NCBI GenBank assembly: GCA_910578815.1 | Contig: CAJTSE010000001.1 | Coordinates: forward strand, 186,001 to 250,000 | Direction: 5' to 3' | Length of the DNA stretch: 64,000 nucleotides | Source of the DNA: an uncultured Acetatifactor sp. | GTDB lineage: Bacteria; Bacillota; Clostridia; Lachnospirales; Lachnospiraceae | Part shown: positions 41,426 through 50,530 of the stretch, in pieces | Numbering within the stretch: the stretch's first letter is position 1 | How the letters are laid out: the number at the start of each line of letters is the position of its first letter | The notes under the pieces: generated by a model | The model's database searches: none | Told to the model about the DNA's origin: nothing | Seen by the model: the letters and a program-made list of their open reading frames with translations, nothing else | Made by a program: the position numbers and the translations under genes

Positions 41426-42808
41426 TCAGTCACTAACAATTTCATTTCCGTCAGCGTCAAGCTCGCGTTTTACCGTACCGTCAGCATTATACCAGGTTTC
41501 CTTACTGACCTTTCCATTCTCGTCATAGTCATATATGATGTAAAAGTTCAGACTGCTGTCTGCATTGTAATATATCATCTTAACCGAATTGCCGTTACTG
41601 TCATATTCAGTTTCTGATGAGAACTCTATATTCCCCTCCGAATCATAGAAATAAGTATGAGTCGCTTTTCCGATTGTAATGTCATAATCATTAACCACAT
41701 AGGAGCCATCTGCCTTATAGCTAATGCTTCTTACGGTATTCCCGGCCGTGTCATACTCAACAATACTATAGCTGCCGTCCGCGGAAAAAATAGTCTCCTT
41801 TTTCTTATTTCCCTCCGCGTCGTATTCATATTCGTGCCTACTGTACAGGCTTCCGTCTGCATTATAGCTTTCCGTTATGATTTCGTTTCCGGTACTATCA
41901 TATACAATAATAAAACGTGAGCCATCCGCATAATCCAGCGTAGACTTTATCAGGTTACCCGCGTCGTCATATTCGAAGGAATCGTAAAAATCCAGACTTC
42001 CATCCACATTCCAATAGTGGCATCTGGTCTGTCTGCCGTTGCTGTCATATTCATATTCTTCATAATACTTCGGACTGCCGTCGGCGTTATACCCCGTAAC
42101 CTTAAGTTCCTTCCCCTCGCTGTCATACTCCGTGATCGCATAGCTGCCGTCCTCGAAATCTTCACGTTCCGTATATGAGCCGTCTGTTCCAGGTGTCTGA
42201 CTCTCTCCAGGCTTCTGGCTCTCTCCCGGTTTCGGATTCTCCGCAGGCTTCTGACTTTCCGCCGCCCTTCTGGCCGCTTCCTCCGCCTCTTTTTCCGCCG
42301 CTACTACCTGACTGTCCCTGGCTTCACGATGCTCCGCCGCCCCGTAATTACGGTAATGCTGCCATAATGCCAGCACATCCTCTCCGAATGCCTGCCGCAG
42401 ATCCTCATATCTTGCGGCATAGTCCAGCGCGTCAAAATCAACCCCTGCACTCCGCCCTTCCTTTGCGCCCAGCGTCAGAAAATGATTCAGATAAGCATCC
42501 CAGTCATCGCCGAAGGCTTCGCTTAAGTCCGCATAAAGCTCCCGGTACTTAACCACATTGATCAGACCGTTCATGTTCCTGCCTTCCTGCAGTCCGAAGG
42601 TAATATAATGTTCCCAGAGTGCTTCCCTGTCATAGCCGTAGGCTTCTTTCAGGTCTCCGTAAGTATCTGCATAATAATGCTCATCAAAAACATCCTTAAG
42701 CGTCGCTGCATTCGCCTGGGCGCTCACCCCAAGAAGCAGGCAGCCTGCCAGTCCTGCTGCCGCAATTCGCCTTGCCTTAACGGCAATCTTTTTCCCTTTT
42801 TTGTTCAT
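41426..42808 (-). CDS. Secreted protein with DLxxAFGxD repeats and YD-like repeats
   Basis: A 460-residue exported protein of unknown function. A signal peptide (about 1-34, cleavage near AQANA-A) is followed by three roughly 40-residue repeats of the form YADLxEAFGxDxxAxxxHYxxxGxxEGR (about 45-165). A Pro/Gly/Glu/Ser linker (KPGESQKPGES) and about ten 18-20-residue YD-like repeats (YNADGSLYSRHEYEYDAEGN type) follow to the C terminus. The YD part resembles the membrane LysM protein at 3683. Such repeats suggest carbohydrate or cell-wall binding (inference). It lies between plsX and the HD-GYP gene, on its own terminator. Confidence 0.75.
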   Translation of the reverse strand: MNKKGKKIAVKARRIAAAGLAGCLLLGVSAQANAATLKDVFDEHYYADTYGDLKEAYGYDREALWEHYITFGLQEGRNMNGLINVVKYRELYADLSEAFGDDWDAYLNHFLTLGAKEGRSAGVDFDALDYAARYEDLRQAFGEDVLALWQHYRNYGAAEHREARDSQVVAAEKEAEEAARRAAESQKPAENPKPGESQKPGESQTPGTDGSYTEREDFEDGSYAITEYDSEGKELKVTGYNADGSPKYYEEYEYDSNGRQTRCHYWNVDGSLDFYDSFEYDDAGNLIKSTLDYADGSRFIIVYDSTGNEIITESYNADGSLYSRHEYEYDAEGNKKKETIFSADGSYSIVEYDTAGNTVRSISYKADGSYVVNDYDITIGKATHTYFYDSEGNIEFSSETEYDSNGNSVKMIYYNADSSLNFYIIYDYDENGKVSKETWYNADGTVKRELDADGNEIVSD

Positions 42809-42958
42809 CTTTTCCTTCCTTTCACCCTGCTATGGTTTTTGTAGTGCTATTTTATATTAACATCCCAAGACACCAAATCACCAAATTCGGCGTGAGCGGG
42901 CAAAAGGAAGGTGTAAACGGTTATTGAGCAGATTACCCTCATTCGGTCTCAGTTGGGA

Positions 42959-42987
42959 TTGAAAAAAAGTCCGTTTTCTAATATAAT
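42959..42987 (+). promoter_or_regulatory. Promoter of the HD-GYP/GGDEF regulator gene
   Basis: TTGAAA (42959-42964), 17-base spacer, perfect TATAAT (42982-42987), 30 bases before the start codon, followed by an AGGGGG ribosome-binding site. Confidence 0.75.
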
Positions 42988-43017
42988 AGTATTTAAATAG
43001 ACAAATAGGGGGAACTT

Positions 43018-45066
43018 ATGGATAAAAAGCTTATCTATATCATAGATGATTCCAAAACCATTTTAAAACATGCAGAGGGTGTTTTGATCGGTTCTTACAG
43101 GGTTTCCCTGTTTGAACGGGGTCAGGAGGCGCTGGAGCAGATGCGCCTTGAACCTCCCGATCTTGTCCTTTTGGATATTAATATGCCTCAGATGGACGGA
43201 TATACCGTCTTTAAACGCATGAGAGACAGTTCGGAATTAAAGAAAATTCCCGTTATTTTTCTAACTGCGGACACAAAACAGGAAAGTGAAATCCTGGGAT
43301 TTGAAATGGGCGCCATGGACTATATTACAAAGCCTTTTGCTCCCCTGATCATGCAAAGCCGCATTGCCCGTATTCTGGAGCTGGAAGATCTGCGCAAGCA
43401 CTTAGAACAGCTAGTTGAAGCAAAGGCCGACGAAATTCAAAAAATATTTATCCAATCCATCACCACAATTACATATGCGGTAGATGCGAAGGACCGCTAT
43501 ACCAAAGGACATTCGGTACGCGTCGCTCAATACTGTCTTGCCATGGCAAAAAAACTTGCCTGGTCCAAACAAGACTGCCTGAATCTGTATTATACCGCGC
43601 TGATGCACGATATTGGCAAGATCGGCATTCCCGACACTATCCTCAATAAACCCGTCAAACTGACAGATGAAGAATACCGTCTGATACGTAATCATACCAC
43701 CATGGGCGCCAATATTCTGCGTCCCATCACCATGGTTCCGCAGATCTGCGACGGCGCAAAATACCATCATGAGCGCTACGACGGCAAGGGCTATCCTTGC
43801 GGATTAAAAGGAGACGATATTCCTTATGTGGCGCGGATTATCGGAATTGCCGATGCCTACGACGCCATCACCTCCAACCGTATTTACGAAAAGGCGCAGG
43901 TTACGGATTACGCCGTAAATGAGTTAAAAAAGGGACGGGGGACACAGTTTGATCCGTATTTAGCAGACGTTTTTCTGGAGATTATTCAAAGCGGTTTTGA
44001 ATTTACGGATTTCCCTCAGTTTGAATTCGATGAGGAAGCGGAACAGAAAAAGGCAAACGAAGCGGACGCTTTCATAGTAGAAGTCTGCCGGAAAACAGAA
44101 ACGGATATTCATAAAGCAAAGGATGTGGATTTCCTGACCGGCCTTCTCATTCGCAGGTCCTTTGAAGATCAGGTAAATACGTATCTGGATAATTCCTTAA
44201 ACCGCGGCGTCATGTTTCTGATGGACGTAGATAATTTTTTATATGTCAATAAAAATTACGGACATATTGCCGGGGATCATATCATCTGCCGCCTGGCGGA
44301 CACGATTCGCTCTCATGCGGAGACGGATTCACTTATGTGCCGTGTCAGCGGAGACGAATTTGCTGTTTTTTATCCAAATGAGCGGGCTGAAGAGTGGATC
44401 ACGGACGTGGCAAAATCTATTCTTGCAGACTTTCAAAAGGCAATCAGCGACATTGATACGGATCATATGATTTCGGTCTCCATCGGAATCTCCTGCTCCA
44501 AAAACCCACGGGAGCGATGCAAGAATCTGCTCCAGCAATGCGATAAGGCCCTTTACTATGTAAAAAACAACGGCAAAAATTCTTACCAGCTTCTGCAGCG
44601 TGATTCAGAAGCCTTCAGCGAAAGCCAGAACAAGGGCTTTCAGATTGACATCGCACAGCTAAAGAGCCACCTGTCGGAAGAAGCTCCCGCAGTGGGCGCC
44701 TATTCCGTAGATTATGGCAATTTTGAAAAAATATACCGCCTGATCGCAAGAAGCTTAAGCCGAAATAGAAAGGATGCGCAGATTATCCTGTTTTCCATCA
44801 CTGAAAATATTCATGGGACCATGGAGATCAGCGACTTGAATGACGCCATGGATGTTCTGGAGCGCTGTATTATAGGTTCCCTGCGGAAGGGGGACGTTAC
44901 CTCTCGCTACAGCAGCTCTCAGCAGGTGGTCATCATGATTGACAGCAACCGGGAAAACGGGCATATGATCGCAGAACGCATCATTGCCAACTATTTCCGT
45001 ATGTATGATAATTATAATCTGGACCTGGTGTATAATATTGAAGAAATTCTCGCAAAAACCAAATAA
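43018..45066 (+). CDS. Response regulator with HD-GYP and degenerate GGDEF domains
   Basis: A 682-residue cyclic-nucleotide signalling protein. Receiver domain at 1-120 (phospho-acceptor Asp53 in LLDINMPQMDG, KPFAP). HD-GYP phosphodiesterase at about 145-320 with HDIGKIG (His197-Asp198) and HHERYDGKGYP. GGDEF-like domain at about 365-520, whose active loop reads SGDEF (444-448) and which lacks an RxxD inhibitory site. A further 130-residue C-terminal part is unassigned. It probably hydrolyses c-di-GMP on phosphorylation; cyclase activity is uncertain. It stands alone on plus, ending four bases from the convergent MATE gene. No cognate kinase is adjacent. Confidence 0.9.
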   Translation: MDKKLIYIIDDSKTILKHAEGVLIGSYRVSLFERGQEALEQMRLEPPDLVLLDINMPQMDGYTVFKRMRDSSELKKIPVIFLTADTKQESEILGFEMGAMDYITKPFAPLIMQSRIARILELEDLRKHLEQLVEAKADEIQKIFIQSITTITYAVDAKDRYTKGHSVRVAQYCLAMAKKLAWSKQDCLNLYYTALMHDIGKIGIPDTILNKPVKLTDEEYRLIRNHTTMGANILRPITMVPQICDGAKYHHERYDGKGYPCGLKGDDIPYVARIIGIADAYDAITSNRIYEKAQVTDYAVNELKKGRGTQFDPYLADVFLEIIQSGFEFTDFPQFEFDEEAEQKKANEADAFIVEVCRKTETDIHKAKDVDFLTGLLIRRSFEDQVNTYLDNSLNRGVMFLMDVDNFLYVNKNYGHIAGDHIICRLADTIRSHAETDSLMCRVSGDEFAVFYPNERAEEWITDVAKSILADFQKAISDIDTDHMISVSIGISCSKNPRERCKNLLQQCDKALYYVKNNGKNSYQLLQRDSEAFSESQNKGFQIDIAQLKSHLSEEAPAVGAYSVDYGNFEKIYRLIARSLSRNRKDAQIILFSITENIHGTMEISDLNDAMDVLERCIIGSLRKGDVTSRYSSSQQVVIMIDSNRENGHMIAERIIANYFRMYDNYNLDLVYNIEEILAKTK

Positions 45067-45070
45067 TAAA

Positions 45071-46450
45071 TTACAGCGCCTTTTTCTTCCATCTTCCGAT
45101 TCGGTAAAAGAGAAAGGTAATCAGCGCGCCCAGCACCCATGCGCACAACAGAGAAATCCACAGACTCTCGTAACGGCCCTGGGGCAGCTCCGGCGATTTG
45201 GTTAAGTTTACCAGGCCGTACACCAGCGGAACGCGGATCGCCACCGTAGTCACCAGAGAAATCCACATGGGCGTTACCGTATCTCCCGCGCCCCGCATGA
45301 CCCCGGACAGGCTCTGTGTTACCGCCATAGCGATATAGCCCACGGCCAGGATTTTCATCATATCCGCACTCAACTGCGCAAGCTCCTTTGTATTTGTAAA
45401 GATTCCCATCAAATACGGTCCAAACAGCAGGATCAGGCCGGTGATCACCGCAGAAGTACAGACGGCAATCAGCGTACCCTGCTTTGCGCCCTGCTTTACC
45501 CTGTCCATCTGCCTGGCACCCACGTTCTGTCCGGCGTAGGTGGTCATGGCCGTGCCGAAAGAGAAATTCGGCATCATGGCAAAGCCGTCCACCCTCATAA
45601 TGATAACGTTTGCCGCAATAATCATCTCTCCGAAGCTGTTGGTCAGAGACTGCACCACCACCATGGCCAGGGAGAAAATCGCCTGAGTGATACCAGAGGG
45701 CAGTCCCAGCCGGATGACCGTCATCATAGTTGTCTTATCCGGCTTAAGATACTGTGCTTTAAAATCAAAAAATTCCGTCATCTTCCGCAGCTTTATTACA
45801 CACAGCACGGCAGAAATCAACTGCGCAATCACCGTGGCCAGCGCCACCCCGGAGACCCCCATATGTAATCCCGCCACAAACCATATATCCAATATAATAT
45901 TGATCACCGTGGCGATCAGCAGATACACCAGTGCGGACAGAGAATCCCCCAACCCCCGCAGGATCCCGCACAGAATATTATAATAAGCAAGTCCGAGAAT
46001 CCCCCACAGCAAAATCATCAGATACGAGGTACACCAGTCGATAATGCTCTCCGGCGTATCCAGAAGCTCCAGCACCGGCCGGATAGCAAAGGTGCCGGCG
46101 ATCATCAAAATCAGAGACGCTATGGCAGTGAGCGTGATTGTACTGCCGATGGTGCGTGAAAGATTTTCCCTGTCTCTGGAACCGTAATACTGAGAGACCA
46201 TGATCCCGGCCCCCATGGAGATACCCACAAACAATACCAGCAGCAGATTAAAAATCGGGCTTGCGCTCCCCACTGCCGCCAGGGCGTTATCTCCCTCATA
46301 TTTTCCCACCACAATGCTGTCTACCGTATTGTACATCTGCTGGGCAATGTTGCCGATTAACATAGGCACCGTAAATACTACGATTCTCTCCCAGGGCTTC
46401 CCCTGCGTCATATCAACCTGCCCGAACAGACCTTTTATCTTTTCCAACAT
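45071..46450 (-). CDS. MATE family multidrug/sodium antiporter
   Basis: A 459-residue 12-helix membrane exporter. Family features: VPMLIGNIAQQMYNTVDSIVVGKY near the N terminus, GASSPIF-like GSASPIFNLL, PSGITQAIFSLAMVVVQ at the start of the second half, and GAGDTVTPMW. Substrate is not predictable. ATG at 46450 behind GGGAG; the frame extends upstream through the rpmF terminator, which is not coding. Convergent with the HD-GYP gene with only four bases between the stop codons. Confidence 0.9.
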   Translation of the reverse strand: MLEKIKGLFGQVDMTQGKPWERIVVFTVPMLIGNIAQQMYNTVDSIVVGKYEGDNALAAVGSASPIFNLLLVLFVGISMGAGIMVSQYYGSRDRENLSRTIGSTITLTAIASLILMIAGTFAIRPVLELLDTPESIIDWCTSYLMILLWGILGLAYYNILCGILRGLGDSLSALVYLLIATVINIILDIWFVAGLHMGVSGVALATVIAQLISAVLCVIKLRKMTEFFDFKAQYLKPDKTTMMTVIRLGLPSGITQAIFSLAMVVVQSLTNSFGEMIIAANVIIMRVDGFAMMPNFSFGTAMTTYAGQNVGARQMDRVKQGAKQGTLIAVCTSAVITGLILLFGPYLMGIFTNTKELAQLSADMMKILAVGYIAMAVTQSLSGVMRGAGDTVTPMWISLVTTVAIRVPLVYGLVNLTKSPELPQGRYESLWISLLCAWVLGALITFLFYRIGRWKKKAL

Positions 46451-46534
46451 CTCTTGACTCCCACCTTTTCCCAATGAACTACTATATGCACCCCTTTCCG
46501 CTGACCTATTTCCTCTGGGTGCCCGTGTGCATAC

Positions 46535-46574
46535 AAAAAAACTGCCGGCAGCTTTCGGCACCGGCAGTTTTTTT
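46535..46574 (-). terminator. Terminator after rpmF
   Basis: AAAAAAACTGCCGG (46535-46548) pairs with CCGGCAGTTTTTTT (46561-46574) around a CAGCTTTCGGCA loop, giving a long stem with T-runs on either strand. Confidence 0.9.
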
Positions 46575-46580
46575 CATTCA

Positions 46581-46760
46581 TCAATCAACCTCTACGACCT
46601 GCTTCTTGTTATAAGAGCCACAAGCCTTGCAGACCCTGTGAGGCACCGTCAATGCGCCGCACTTGCTGCACTTTACCAGAGTGGGAGCGCTCATTTTCCA
46701 GTTTGCTCTTCTCTTATCTCTTCTGCTTTTGGAAGATTTATTCTTGGGACAAATAGACAT
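46581..46760 (-). CDS. rpmF: 50S ribosomal protein L32
   Basis: A 59-residue ribosomal protein: MSICPKNKSSKSRRDKRRAN start, then two CxxC zinc pairs (KCSKCG and VCKACG) and the C-terminal YNKKQVVEVD. ATG at 46760 behind GGAGGTGTAACG, a site contained in the end of yceD. Cotranscribed with yceD from the promoter at 47335. Confidence 0.97.
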   Translation of the reverse strand: MSICPKNKSSKSRRDKRRANWKMSAPTLVKCSKCGALTVPHRVCKACGSYNKKQVVEVD

Positions 46761-46762
46761 CG

Positions 46763-47287
46763 TTACACCTCCTTATACGCGTTAAAAATATCTTGTATCA
46801 CTGCCATTCGCGGGTCGGGAACGAATGTATCGCATCCACAGTCCCTCTCATTCAGATTCTGTCCGCATACAAGGCAAAGCCCCTTGCAGTCTTCCTTACA
46901 CAGAATCTTTGCAGGCCAGTTCCCCATAATTTCATTGTACACAAAAGTCTCTGCGTTCAGCTGATAACCTTCCATGAAGCTTAAATCGTCCACAACCTCT
47001 TCATCCGGCGTTACCTCCGGGGAAGTTACAAGCCGATCAAACTGAAGATCAAGATCCGTCAAAACCTCCTGCAGACATCTGTCACAAACAGTCTGCAGCT
47101 TCAGCCTTACGCTCCCTTCTACCCTTGCCTTGCCATCCTCCACATTGGAAAAACGGAAGGACACCGGGGTTTTCTCCAGGATCTCAAAGCATCCTGCTCC
47201 ACTCTTAAAATGATTCATTTCAAGTGGAACCTCCATACAGACCTGCCTGCCCTCAAATGTGAACACATCGGATAAATTCACTAACAT
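46763..47287 (-). CDS. yceD: YceD/DUF177 large rRNA accumulation protein
   Basis: A 174-residue protein linked to 23S rRNA accumulation and L32. It has the CDRC zinc-type motif in TVCDRCLQEV, then EDCKGLCLVCGQNLNERDCGC near the C terminus with further cysteines. It stops two bases before the rpmF start. In most bacteria plsX follows rpmF; here plsX is about 5 kb away. Confidence 0.9.
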   Translation of the reverse strand: MLVNLSDVFTFEGRQVCMEVPLEMNHFKSGAGCFEILEKTPVSFRFSNVEDGKARVEGSVRLKLQTVCDRCLQEVLTDLDLQFDRLVTSPEVTPDEEVVDDLSFMEGYQLNAETFVYNEIMGNWPAKILCKEDCKGLCLVCGQNLNERDCGCDTFVPDPRMAVIQDIFNAYKEV

Positions 47288-47334
47288 AGCGACTCCTGTA
47301 GTACACTAGTGCGGTTTTCTTCACACATTGATTC

Positions 47335-47363
47335 ATTATACATAGAGGAATACGATTTGTCAA
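47335..47363 (-). promoter_or_regulatory. Consensus promoter of yceD-rpmF
   Basis: On the minus strand perfect TTGACA (47358-47363), 17-base spacer, perfect TATAAT (47335-47340), 48 bases before the yceD start. Confidence 0.9.
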
Positions 47364-47388
47364 CCAAATTTTTCATCTATTCCCCTAT

Positions 47389-47850
47389 TTACTTCAGCAT
47401 TCCTTCGGCGTTTATTCCTTCTGCCGCTTTCATATATTCCTGCAGCCGTTCATTCATCCGCTTTGCATCCCTGGCGGAACGACCCCAGGAAATGCCGGAA
47501 ACAACGGCAAATATTACAGCGATGGTAACCAGCATAGCCGTCACGCTTCCTATGCTTTTAGGATCATACCATTCAAATACAAACCCGGCTCCAAGTACAA
47601 TCACATTTACCATTATATAATGAAAAACTTTTCGCATCGTCGTTTCCGCCTTTTTCAGCGGTTTATCCCAGGGATAAATCAGCGTAGTAAGGCTGATCAG
47701 CGCCGCCACTGCCGGGATCTGCCACAGGATTACCGCTTCGATTCTTTCCGTCGGATTAAGTACCGTGACGAAAAGCGCCACTGCAATCACCATGCAGGAA
47801 GTTATCATGCTGAAAATATTTAGCAGAAATCCTAGTTTTCGTTTTAGCAT
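47389..47850 (-). CDS. DUF3021-like membrane protein
   Basis: A 153-residue protein with four hydrophobic segments (about 10-30, 42-60, 76-96, 104-126) and a charged C-terminal helix (GRSARDAKRMNERLQEYMKAAEG). This size, topology and position ten bases after a LytTR gene match the DUF3021 proteins that pair with LytTR regulators in Firmicutes, where the membrane protein is thought to restrain the regulator. Sequence motifs are weak, so the family name is tentative. Confidence 0.7.
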   Translation of the reverse strand: MLKRKLGFLLNIFSMITSCMVIAVALFVTVLNPTERIEAVILWQIPAVAALISLTTLIYPWDKPLKKAETTMRKVFHYIMVNVIVLGAGFVFEWYDPKSIGSVTAMLVTIAVIFAVVSGISWGRSARDAKRMNERLQEYMKAAEGINAEGMLK

Positions 47851-47860
47851 TTCATTCCTC

Positions 47861-48298
47861 CTAAAGCCCCAGCTTTTTCTTCAAATCAGGTACATACTGT
47901 CTGGACACCATCAGCCGCTCCCCGTTTTCCATGCAGACCTCAAAACGTCCGTTGAATGCCGGGCAGATGTTTTTCACTTTTGCCAAATTGATAATTGTAG
48001 ATTTGGATGCCCTGAAGAAATCTGTATTTTCCAGATGTTTTTCCAGCTCATATAACTTGCTTTTCGTATCGAAAACCTCTTTCTCCATACAGGCAAACAC
48101 CTTGTTATCCACCGCCTCGAAATAGTATATCTCCGCAGGTTTCACCTGAAAAATCTTGTCCCCCTTTGAAACCGTCAGCTTATCTCTCCCTAAACGCAGA
48201 GAGTAAATCAGCTTCAACAGGGACTCGTCCACCGTTCTACAGCGGATAACGATCTCTTCCTCTTCTTCCGGCGGGCACTCCTGTATCGTTATTTTCAT
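47861..48298 (-). CDS. LytTR-family transcriptional regulator without receiver domain
   Basis: A 145-residue DNA-binding protein. A short N-terminal part (IQECPPEEEEEIVIRCRTVDESL) precedes a LytTR domain (about 45-143: AEIYYFEAVDNKVFACMEKEVFDTKSKL, HLENTDFFRASKSTIINLAKV, RFEVCMENGERLMVSRQYVPDLKKKL). There is no receiver, so control would come from the DUF3021-like partner rather than phosphorylation. ATG at 48298 behind GGAGGAAGT. It lies downstream of an ABC-2 exporter which may be its target. Confidence 0.88.
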   Translation of the reverse strand: MKITIQECPPEEEEEIVIRCRTVDESLLKLIYSLRLGRDKLTVSKGDKIFQVKPAEIYYFEAVDNKVFACMEKEVFDTKSKLYELEKHLENTDFFRASKSTIINLAKVKNICPAFNGRFEVCMENGERLMVSRQYVPDLKKKLGL

Positions 48299-48329
48299 AC
48301 TTCCTCCATGTTGCAATATTACTTCCAAA

Positions 48330-48411
48330 AAGAACGCTGGCTTTGCGTTCTTCGAGGCGAAACTTGAGGAAAAATCGCTGTCCTTGCGATTCTTCTCAGA
48401 ATGAAGACTTT
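48330..48411 (-). repeat. Paired-hairpin intergenic element, copy 2 (3' of ABC permease)
   Basis: AAGAACGC (48330-48337) pairs with GCGTTCTT (48345-48352) around TGGCTTT. AATCGC (48373-48378) pairs with GCGATT (48386-48391) around TGTCCTT. The element begins directly at the permease stop codon and matches the orientation of copy 1 at 10416-10500. Confidence 0.6.
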
Positions 48412-49326
48412 TTAACGGTCTTTAAGCTTCCGCCTCCTGTTCACAAGCGCTGCCACAGCTATCGCTATTATACCATAAACCAATAAAATTGCCACCTGTT
48501 CCCAGAGCAGGATTTCCCTTTCTCCCCAAAATATCGTAATCCCCATTTCTTTCCGAAAAACCTCCCCCGCCACATCCGGCAGCCCGGCAAAAGTCTCCCC
48601 TGCCGCCTCCCTCGTACAGACAGACCACATCATGGATGTGCCGTTCAAAACAGGCAGACACTTCAATACTCCTTGCAGGTTTTCCGACAGGGAACCCAGC
48701 GGCAGATAAATACCTCCCAAAAATCCCACCAGCGTTCCGATCACGGTAAGCAGGCCGCTCCAGGCACTGTCGCTGTGCACGAAAAGAGCCGCCAAATATC
48801 CCAGGGCCGAAAATGTAAAGGCACACAGCGCAATGATACCCACGATTTTCAGGAGTGCCGCCGCTCCTAAAACGCCGTATCCTCTGACCAGAAAATAGAT
48901 TTCTCCTGCCGCCAGCGTCAGTACACACATTCCCGTCCCTACCAGCCATGCCGCAAAAATGTAGCCAAGAGAAAGCTTCACTCTGTTCACCGGCGTCACA
49001 TAAAATGCCATAATCCGCTTCCTTGTCTCATCCCTAACCATATTCCCCAGAACGGTCATTGTTACAGTTACCGAGTTCACCACCAAAATTCCCCCAAGTG
49101 TCCAGAGCTGCACCAAATAAACGGCATTCTTCTCATCCTGTACCAGATCCCGCTCCCCGCCCATACCGGCTAAAAGCTCCACCAGTCCGTCGCTTTGCAT
49201 CTTCCCCAGAAAGACCACCATCAACCCCAGCACGATCATCATGGACAACACCGAGAAAAACACCGCTGCCCGGTCTCTTAAAAATATTTTACAATTTCTT
49301 TTTGTCAAGTATAATACCGTTTCCAT
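48412..49326 (-). CDS. ABC-2 type exporter permease
   Basis: A 304-residue membrane protein with six hydrophobic segments. The N terminus LTKRNCKIFLRDRAAVFFSVLSMMIVLGL, the VTMTVLGNMVRDETRKRIMAFYVTPV coupling helix and GGIYLPLGSLSENLQGVLKCLPVLNG are typical of ABC-2 permeases. The substrate is unknown; related systems export antibiotics, lipids or peptides. ATG at 49326 behind GGGAGGTATAAAA. It is 28 bases after its ATPase gene. Confidence 0.9.
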   Translation of the reverse strand: METVLYLTKRNCKIFLRDRAAVFFSVLSMMIVLGLMVVFLGKMQSDGLVELLAGMGGERDLVQDEKNAVYLVQLWTLGGILVVNSVTVTMTVLGNMVRDETRKRIMAFYVTPVNRVKLSLGYIFAAWLVGTGMCVLTLAAGEIYFLVRGYGVLGAAALLKIVGIIALCAFTFSALGYLAALFVHSDSAWSGLLTVIGTLVGFLGGIYLPLGSLSENLQGVLKCLPVLNGTSMMWSVCTREAAGETFAGLPDVAGEVFRKEMGITIFWGEREILLWEQVAILLVYGIIAIAVAALVNRRRKLKDR

Positions 49327-49354
49327 TTTTATACCTCCCTGCAGCGTGCCGTCA

Positions 49355-50383
49355 CTATACCGATGTGACTTGCACAAGACTTTTTCCCGTTACATTTAAA
49401 AATACGTCGTCCATGGAGCCCTGAATCACTTCAAACCCGGATATGTCATCTTCCACATGCCTTAAAAGCGGCAGCGCTGCCATGCTTCCGGACAGCTCTG
49501 CAAGCACCGGCTCCGACCACTGAGCGGATATTTCTTCGGCTGCCGGCTCCTGAGTGCGGGCAGCTCCCCGCCTTTCTTCTTCCGCCGCCTTCCCACATGG
49601 CTTTCCGTCCGAATCACTTATACTGCCAACACCTTTCTGTGCCAGCATCCTTTTCACCGCATCAAGCCTGCCCGGCTTCGGCCAGAGCCGCAGCTTATCT
49701 TTGGCATATCTCTCCTTCAGCTCAAAGGGCGTGCCAAATTCCCTGATCTTCCCGCTGTCAATAATGGCAATATGCCCTGCTCTGGCCGCCTCTTCCATAT
49801 AATGAGTGGTAAGGAAGATCGTCATACCGTCCTCCCTGCGCAGATCCTCCAGCCTCTCCCACACCAGCTTTCTTGTGGCCGGGTCCAGACCGGTAGTGGG
49901 TTCGTCCAGAAACAACACCTTGGGTGTATTGATCAGGGCTGCCCCCAGCTCACACCTGCGTTTCTGCCCCCCTGACAGCTTCTCATAGCGCCTGTTGTAG
50001 ACATCTCCCAGCTGCAGCCTGTCTCGAACTCTCTCCACTTTTGCTTTCAGTTCTGCCCTGCTGTACCCGTACAGGGATGCCCGCACATACAGATTCTCTT
50101 TCACGGTCAGCTTTTCGTCCAGACAATTGCCCTGCCATACCACACCGATGCCTTCCCTAATCCCTGCATCATCCTTTCCCAGTCGATGCCCACAGATACA
50201 GACCTCCCCTGCCGTCGGTGCAAAGAGTGTGCAAAGCATATTAACGGTAGTAGACTTTCCCGCACCGTTGACTCCCAGAAACCCAAAAAGCTCACCCTTC
50301 TCCACTGTAAAGCTGATGTCATCCACGGCTTTCACTTCTTTAAAATATTTTTTCAGACCCTTCACTTCAATGATTCTTTCCAT
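49355..50383 (-). CDS. ABC exporter ATP-binding protein with extended C terminus
   Basis: A 342-residue ATPase of the ABC-2/drug exporter (DrrA-like) class. Walker A GVNGAGKST, Q-loop VVWQGN, signature KLSGGQKRRCELG, Walker B VLFLDEPTTGLD and switch TTHY are intact. The C-terminal regulatory domain (about 240-342) has an insertion rich in Ala/Glu/Arg (KPCGKAAEEERRGAARTQEP) before the conserved SGSMAALPLL and SMDDVFLNVTG segment. ATG at 50383. First gene of the exporter-LytTR-DUF3021 cluster, divergent from the SDR gene. Confidence 0.92.
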   Translation of the reverse strand: MERIIEVKGLKKYFKEVKAVDDISFTVEKGELFGFLGVNGAGKSTTVNMLCTLFAPTAGEVCICGHRLGKDDAGIREGIGVVWQGNCLDEKLTVKENLYVRASLYGYSRAELKAKVERVRDRLQLGDVYNRRYEKLSGGQKRRCELGAALINTPKVLFLDEPTTGLDPATRKLVWERLEDLRREDGMTIFLTTHYMEEAARAGHIAIIDSGKIREFGTPFELKERYAKDKLRLWPKPGRLDAVKRMLAQKGVGSISDSDGKPCGKAAEEERRGAARTQEPAAEEISAQWSEPVLAELSGSMAALPLLRHVEDDISGFEVIQGSMDDVFLNVTGKSLVQVTSV

Positions 50384-50530
50384 GTATCTCTCTCCTGTCT
50401 GCCATGATCCCGGAGCCGGCCGTCCCATATGGTGGATCCTCCTGTAGCCGTCAGCATACAGCAGTTTCCGGTTCTGCGCAACGGATTTTCATTAAGCTGC
50501 GTTTTTGAAACAGTAAGATGCAATAATCGA

